A stretch of DNA of 64,000 bases from Valencia hispanica (Eukaryota; Chordata; Actinopteri; Cyprinodontiformes; Valenciidae). The stretch's first letter is position 1. Each line of letters opens with the position of its first letter. Below, one piece after another: positions 57,871 through 64,000 of this stretch. Below the pieces are notes generated by a model. It was not told the origin of the DNA. It made no database searches and saw only the letters and a list, made by a program, of their open reading frames with translations. The stretch lies in contig OY747713.1 in the NCBI GenBank assembly GCA_963556495.2, positions 27,903,461-27,967,460 on the forward strand. The letters run 5' to 3'. Position numbers and translations under genes: made by a program.

Positions 57871-58056
57871 CTAATGACATAATGAAATGTGAATATGGAT
57901 CTTGAGTGGTGAATGATGGAGTCACCCACTGAACGGTTTGGTTATTTGAGTTATATATTGTGGTTGTGTTCAGTGTTTTTTCTAAATTTCTATTGGTTTA
58001 ACTTCATAGTTTAATGGAACAAGCACTTACCTCTTCCTGGTTTGCCTCCTCTGCAG

Positions 58057-58167
58057 GGTGGGGCAGCAAAATCCTCCAGCTGCTGTTTAAAAGCTTTGAA
58101 GCAAGCCCATGAGCTTAAGAAGGTGCTTAGAAGACTCGTGTTGATGCTGATTTATGCTGTCGATTGA
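58057..58167 (+). CDS. Candidate terminal exon of an unidentified gene
   Basis: 111 nt after acceptor CCTCCTCTGCAG, ending in TGA. It reads GGAAKSSSCCLKALKQAHEL, KKVLRRLVLMLIYAVD. It is in phase 0 with the exon at 56821-56955 and would give a basic, helical C-terminus. The product is not recognised and no polyadenylation signal is close. Confidence 0.35.
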   Translation, partial: GGAAKSSSCCLKALKQAHELKKVLRRLVLMLIYAVD

Positions 58168-59206
58168 CCTTAGTTTTGTTGAGTTAGAATGATTTTTATT
58201 TATGTAAATATTCTAGTACGATTTATTGTTTTTGGAGTGAAAATTGTATAAATATTGTTTAATCCTTTTTTCTGTTCGATGTTAAAGTTGTTTTTCCTTA
58301 TGTATCTAAAAAGGGCACCCGAGGCAACTGCACAAGGTGATAATATAAAACAATAAGAAAGAGATCGACTGGATAAAAAAGTGAGTATAAGTATATAAAA
58401 CTCCAACGGAAAAAGAGAAAAACTCAAAACAGATAAATAAACAAAATCAAAGTCTTGCGACTGATGATCTTAAGGAAAACAAAAGCAATGGGAAGCAGTA
58501 AACAAAAACAAAAGAAAATAAAAAATAAATCTGTCAAGTAAGAAAACTAGTCCAAAAAATCTGGAGAAAAAAGTCCCAAATATTCTCTGAATAATGTACA
58601 AAAGCTCATCATTGTCACTCCCATGTCAAATTTATACGTACGCTGCATCAACACTTTCAGCAATTTGTCAGCCTGTGTTGAAGAGTTGTGTGCGTGACAG
58701 TTGACCCTGCTTGACGTTGTTCCACGCACTGCAATCGTCAGGACACATTCTACACTGAGCTGCCATGCTCAGCTGAGTCATAATGAGTGATGTGTGCAGC
58801 TATTCAAAGAACTGAGCTAATTCATTTGATGGGAGATTGTTAATTACCTTTTGAAGCAGAGGAATGAGGAGTGGAAATGTGCTGCATGAATATCACAGAT
58901 AAAATATTTGCAGAAAAAGCTTGAAGCGTTTAGGCTTTGTTGTTCTTGCATGTGTTTTGTTTCTTACAATACTATTTGACCAAAGGGAAAGCTTTAGACA
59001 TAATTTAAATGGCCTTGGATTGATAATAAAACAGAACATCCTCTAGTTATTCTGAGGACTATTACTGTCAGAGTAAACATCTCAAAGTTCTTTACATATT
59101 AAAAATGACCCCACAAAAACCACATTCCCATCCTTCCCCCACAGATTTAAAAGCATGACCACATTTATACCCCCCTCCACCCAACCAAACTCTCATGTGC
59201 ACATAC
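58168..59206. other. AT-rich intergenic DNA, nothing recognised
   Basis: No exon, RNA gene or repeat that I can name. Confidence 0.5.
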
Positions 59207-59455
59207 TCTCAAGAGCAACAATAAAAAGGACATTGGGCTGAGTATAGATGAGCCAGGTAAGGTAAGGGAACGCCATCAAAAGAGCCATCTGCACTGGCAG
59301 CAGCACATCAACAGCAGCAGACAAGGCACTGACACAGAGCGCACAGAGGAGGCAAGGCCAAGACCCCCACCTCCACCCAAGCACTACCTGGAGAGCACCC
59401 AGGCAGCTACAGCCGATCACCGCTCCTGAGGCAGAGCACTCCCACGGAGGAAACA
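59207..59455 (-). CDS. Candidate exon of an unidentified multipass membrane protein
   Basis: 249 nt between a good acceptor (TCATCTTCCTTCCAG) and donor GTATGT. It has the same phase at both ends and a single open frame. It reads FPPWECSASGAVIGCSCLG, then hydrophobic runs around CLLCALCVSALSAAVDVLL, VQMALLMAFPYLTWLIY and VLFIVALE, giving two or three likely membrane spans. GC content is well above the flanking DNA. I do not recognise the family and no companion exon was identified. Confidence 0.4.
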
Positions 59456-59469
59456 CTGGAAGGAAGATG

Positions 59470-60890
59470 AGAATAACAGGTTAAAATAAAAAAATAAACT
59501 GTGGATAAATTTGATAAAACTATAAGTAAGTAAAATGTGCAGACCAGTGGAATAGACTATAACAAACAATAATCATTTAAAAGGTGAGTCTTGAGCCAGC
59601 TCTTAAAAACATGAACATTCTCTGTGGCCCTGAGGTCCTCTGGCAGCCTGTTCCAGAGGTGAGGGCCGCTGTATTGGATAGATGCCTCGCTGTGGGTGTG
59701 TGTCCTGACTTTAGGGATGACAAGGAGACAGCTGCCAGAGGAGTGCAGAGACCGCGACGGGTCATATGGTAAAAGCAGTTCTGAAAGATAAGAAGGCCCA
59801 AGACCATTAGGACACTTAAAAAACATTAAAAGAACCTTAAATTCGACCCAAAACATACAGGGAACCAATGCAATAAATTTAAGAAGGGTGTAATGTGCTC
59901 CTGTCTCCTGGTCTTCATCAGGACACGCACTGCTGAATTTTGTAGAAGTTGTAAACCTGAGCTACTCTTTTTGGGAAGACCAGAAAGCAGGGCATTACAG
60001 TAATCAACCTACTGGTGATAAAAGCATGCATCAGTGTCTCTGTGTTGGCCTGAGAAAGAATGGGGCAGACACTGGCAATGTTCTTTAGATGATAAAACCT
60101 ATTTTAGTAAAGTTTTTAATGTAAGGTCTAAAAGTCAGCTCAGAATCAAAAACCACGCCCAGATTCTTCACTTGTAAAGAAGGATTAAAAGACAGTGATC
60201 GTAGTTTTGGTAAAAGTTTCTTTCTCTGAGCCTCAGGACCGATGACTAAAACTTCAGTTTTGTCCTGGTTGAGCTGGAGAAAGTTTTCTGCCATCCAGGA
60301 TTTGATGTCTAAAATGCAGTTAAAAGGTGCATACATTGGCCGTGTGTCATCTGGAGAGATGGAGATGTATAACTGTGTATCATCAGCATAACTGGGAAGG
60401 TTAACTCCATGTCTACTGATGACACCACCAAGAGGGAGCATATAAAGGTTAAAAAGGACTGGGCCTAAAATTGAACCCTGGGGCACACCAGACTTGCCAT
60501 AAAGGTCCTTTCTGAGAGATCTGTTTTAGACGAGGAGGGAACTTTATCAAGAATCTCAGCGTCTACCAAAACAAAACTGTCCGGCATTTTCTCTGGTAAA
60601 GACACACACTCAAATTTGTCTAACACCATGTTACTTTGAGAAGATAAAATATTACATCTGATGGTGTCTACCTTCCCTCTAAAGTGGTCTGTAAACTCCT
60701 CACAGAGAGCGTTTGAGGGTTTTTTATGAAATGCATCAGAAACACGGTTAAATTTTTTGTTAATGGTGGAAAAAAGGATTTGGGGAATATTTTTATGATC
60801 TGAAATGATTTTGGAAAAGTATGTATTTCTTGAATTTCTTAATGCGTTATTGTATGCTTTGAGAAATTCTGTTATATGTTTGATGGTTTA
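59470..60890 (-). mobile_element. L2-type LINE of a second subfamily, internally deleted (copy C)
   Basis: Minus-sense order: an endonuclease-RT linker (KAYNNALRNSRNTYFSKI, NALCEEFTDHFRGKVDTIR) joins almost directly to the RT block [53 protein letters not shown], then downstream remnants (YSGPHLWNRLPEDLRATE). The RT fingers and first palm segment are missing between about 60490 and 60550. Confidence 0.8.
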
Positions 60891-61617
60891 TCGTGCTATT
60901 ATTTTTTTCTCCATTATCTTTTTGCCACCCTGCAATTTCTCTTTTGATTTTTGATCTTTGCAAATTCCTCTAAAAGGATGGTTCCTCTGTTTAATTATTG
61001 CCATGACGATAACAGAACTTTCTAAATAAATTGTTTAATTGGGCCAAAATGGTTTTTGTAAAGGAAAAACATGAAAATGACAAGCCCATAATACAGATGA
61101 AACTAGGAGATTACATGCTCTGTATAAGGAAACTAACTTTTATTTTCCACAAATATTTTATGCGATGGATAACAACGCTTTGCTTAAAGTCCTGGGAGAA
61201 ACAAACGAATGCCCAAGAGACATGCTGGAGATATCAGTAGGATCTGACCAAGAGCTGAGCAACATTTAAGATGGAGAGTTGATTACTGAACAAGGAGGAG
61301 GTGGTTGATTAAAAAAAGGTGCAGTTGTGAGGGAAGGTAAGTAGCTTAAGCTGGTTTGAGGAAATGGGAGAAATGACTGATAAAATACACAGGGAACAGG
61401 GAAGCAGAATATAAATAGCAAAACAAATTGCCAAAGTTTCAAAGATTAGGATTTTGTGAGTAATTTGACTGTCATTGCCCATTTAGAATATCAATTTGTG
61501 CCCAGGTTTAGCTTCCTGGCTAATGTCTTTGGATGCTGCTTCAATATTTCCACATAATGTTCTTTCCTCATGATGGAATATATTTTGTGTACTACACATG
61601 TCACTCTTGCAGTAAGG
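60891..61617. other. Intergenic, nothing recognised
   Basis: AT-rich; no supported features. Confidence 0.5.
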
Positions 61618-63290
61618 CAAGGCAAGGCAAGGCAATTTTATTGTATAGCACACTTTAATAGTAGGGTAATTCAAGGTGCTTTACATGATTTGGTGATTTA
61701 AAAAACAACAAAACAATGAAAATTAAAAGTAAAAGAAACACACATTACACATGATACACAATAAAGTAAGAGAAAGATCAATAAAGCAAAAGAGCGTGAA
61801 CACATTTCATACATATGACATCAATCATTTAATCGAAGGCAATTCTAAACAAATGGGTTTTTAGTCTCGATTTAAAACAGTTCAGAGTTTCAGCAGCTCT
61901 ACACTCGTCAGGAAGTTTGTTCCAGATAAGGGGAGCATAGAAACTGAAAGCTGCTTCTCCATGTTTAGTTCTGAGTCTAGGGATGTTTAGTAGGCTAGAG
62001 TTGGAGGACCTGAGTGGTCTTGGTGGTTGTATCGTGACAACAGGTCTTCAACATATTTTGGTGCTAAGCCATGTAATGATTTATAAACCAGTAGGAGTAT
62101 TTTGAAGTCTATTCTCTGAGCTACAGGGAGCCAGTGAAAGGACTTTAGAACTGGGGTGATGTGCTCTACTTTCCTGGTTCTAGTGAGGACGCGAGCGGCA
62201 GCGTTCTGGATCAGCTGCAGCTGTCTGATTGATTTTTTAGGCAGACCTGTGAGGACGCTGTTGCGGTAATCAATCCGACTAAAGATAAACGCATGGATGA
62301 GTTTTTCTAGGTCCTGTTGCAACATCAGTCCTTTAATTCTAGAAATGTTCTTCAGGTGATAGAACGTTGACCTTGTTATTGCCTTTATGTGACCCTGGAG
62401 GTTCAGGTCTGAGTCCATTACTACACCTAAATTAGATTTCGAGCCTGATCAGTAGTTTCTAGCTGTATTAACTGAAGCTGTGTGGTGACTCTTGATCGTT
62501 CCTCTTTGGGTCCAAAAATAATTACTTCAGTTTTGTTTCTATTCAGCTGGAAAAAGTTATGGCACATCCAACCATTTATTTGGTCAATGCATTGATTTAG
62601 GGTTTGAATGGGTTCAGAGTCACCTGGTGACATTGTAATGTAAAGCTGAGTGTCATCCGCGTAGTTATGGTAGCTAATGTTATTGGTTGCTATAATCTTG
62701 CCTAGTGGGAGCATGTAGATATTAAATAAGAGGGGCCCCAGGATGGAGCCCTGGGGCACCCCACATGTGATTTCTGTTCGTTCTGATGAAAAGTTTCCTA
62801 TTGAAACATAGAAGTCCCTGTTCTTTAGGTAAGACTCAAACCAGCCAAGTAGTGTACCAGAAAGTCCGACCCAGCTCTCCAGTCGTTCCAATAATATATC
62901 ATGATCAACAGTGTCAAATGCTGCACTGAGGTCCAACAGAACCAGCACTGTGGTTCTACCACAGTCTGTATTTATGCTGATGTCATTGAATACTTTGATG
63001 AGGGCAGTCTCAGTGCTGTGGTGAGCGCGGAAACCAGACTGAAAAACATCAAAACGGTTTGTCATTGTTATGAAGCTATTTAACTGCTGAAACACAGCTT
63101 TTTCAATAATCTTACTGATGAATGGAAGATTAGAGATCGGCCTGTAGTTCTGCATTAACGTGTTGTCCAGATTCTTCTTCTTTAGTAGTGGTTTAATAAC
63201 TGCTGTTTTTAAAGTAAGAAAAATACCGACATGGTACGTTGCTGCCACCCCTATGCTTCGCAATTAGGATGTTGTTCAGGGATGAGTATC
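61618..63290 (-). mobile_element. L2-type LINE, longest copy, 5'-truncated (copy D)
   Basis: The 3' tail is (GGCAA)n at 61618-61635 (plus strand), with AGCACCTTGAA-type 3' UTR. In minus sense the RT runs from [20 protein letters not shown] through [60 protein letters not shown] and [15 protein letters not shown], including the catalytic YADD. A frame change near 62420-62440 separates it from MDSDLNLQGH...LTGLPKKSIRQLQLIQNAA. The endonuclease is absent. Confidence 0.88.
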
Positions 63291-63519
63291 TTGCTCTTTA
63301 TTTATTTTTTATTTTTTTTGTATTTTTGAAAGCTTTGTAAATTTGATAAAACTACAACTTTTATTTTCTCCAACTGTGAGCTGAAGTTCTACATGTAGCA
63401 ACTACTGACAGCGTATATTTCTGAGCCGGTTTTATTCCAGTGCGCAACCTATTTTTCCAACTAATTTATACCCTTAAAAACTTATAGACTAACTCGGCTA
63501 TTTAAGTAAATAAAACACT

Positions 63520-63740
63520 TTAAAAATCAGGCGTGGTCACCATTCTGTTGGGGCGATAAAAGCATGGGGGGCTTGTGTATGCTCCTTTGTCCAAAGTGGG
63601 GAATGATAAAAAAAAGTTTGAGAAACACTGCTCTAGTGTAACAGTGGATATTTTGACCAAACACTTCAATCTTGGTTTCATCAGACCAAATGACACCTAA
63701 AAATCTAAAAATGATGCTTTTTGTCTCTGAGTGCATTTAC
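63520..63740 (-). mobile_element. Tc1-like transposase fragment
   Basis: The minus strand reads [13 protein letters not shown], the conserved second-catalytic-residue neighbourhood of Tc1 transposases. The plus-strand counterpart is TCAATCTTGGTTTCATCAGA. The rest is decayed. Confidence 0.6.
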
Positions 63741-64000
63741 AAACTTTGATCTGGCTTTTCATATTGCTTTTGGGGTAATAACGGCTTCTTCCTCGTTGAG
63801 TGGCTATTCAGCCTATGTCAGTATGAATCGTTTCCCTGTGGATAATGACACTCTTACTGACTTCAGCCAGTATCTTCACACAGTCTTTTGCTTTTGTTCT
63901 GAAGTTGATACACACGTTTTGCACCAAAACACGCCAATCTCTTCAATTTAGAACGTGTCCTTCCTGAACAGTAATGGGTGGAATTTACAATCTCCATATT

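Overview
The window is vertebrate nuclear DNA, almost certainly from a ray-finned (teleost) fish. Its genes are split by GT-AG introns, it has no prokaryotic operon structure, and most intergenic and intronic sequence is teleost repeat: Tc1-like elements, hAT and Harbinger MITEs, L2 and Rex1-like LINEs, and long microsatellites. Three protein-coding genes are well supported, and every splice junction in them keeps the reading frame.

Layout. (1) 150-13734, minus strand: the 5' seven coding exons of fkbp9, an ER peptidyl-prolyl isomerase with four FKBP domains. The gene runs off the left edge, so the end of domain 4, the EF hands and the ER-retention tail are not visible. (2) 13735-18311: a roughly 4.6 kb divergent intergenic region holding both 5' ends and a nest of DNA transposons. 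(3) 18312-24628, plus strand: a complete 7-exon crtap (396 aa), the cartilage-associated protein of the collagen prolyl 3-hydroxylation complex. (4) 24629-32994: repeat-rich intergenic DNA, including an inverted (twin-primed) L2. (5) 32995-47553, minus strand: a complete 5-exon susd5 (818 aa; Link domain, sushi domain, long Asp/His-rich stalk, one membrane span). (6) 47554-64000: mostly retrotransposon wreckage (a Rex1-like LINE and three same-strand L2 copies), with two stretches that look like exons of genes I cannot name (plus strand 56821-58167; minus strand 59207-59455).

How the genes relate. FKBP9-type proteins and CRTAP both act in the ER on procollagen, and they sit head to head here, as FKBP10 and P3H4, their respective paralogues, do in human. 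crtap and susd5 are convergent neighbours, as CRTAP and SUSD5 are on human 3p22.3. The window therefore joins synteny that is split between chromosomes in human. SUSD5 is a cell-surface, hyaluronan-binding type protein with no evident role in the collagen pathway.

I did not find a convincing new biological system. The items most worth a second look are the paired cysteine changes in crtap, the Asp/His stalk of susd5, the retained divergent collagen-chaperone pair, the transposon at 16048-17088 with THAP and YqaJ-associated coding remnants on opposite strands, and the two unassigned exon clusters. Comparisons with human proteins are from memory; no alignment or database search was run.
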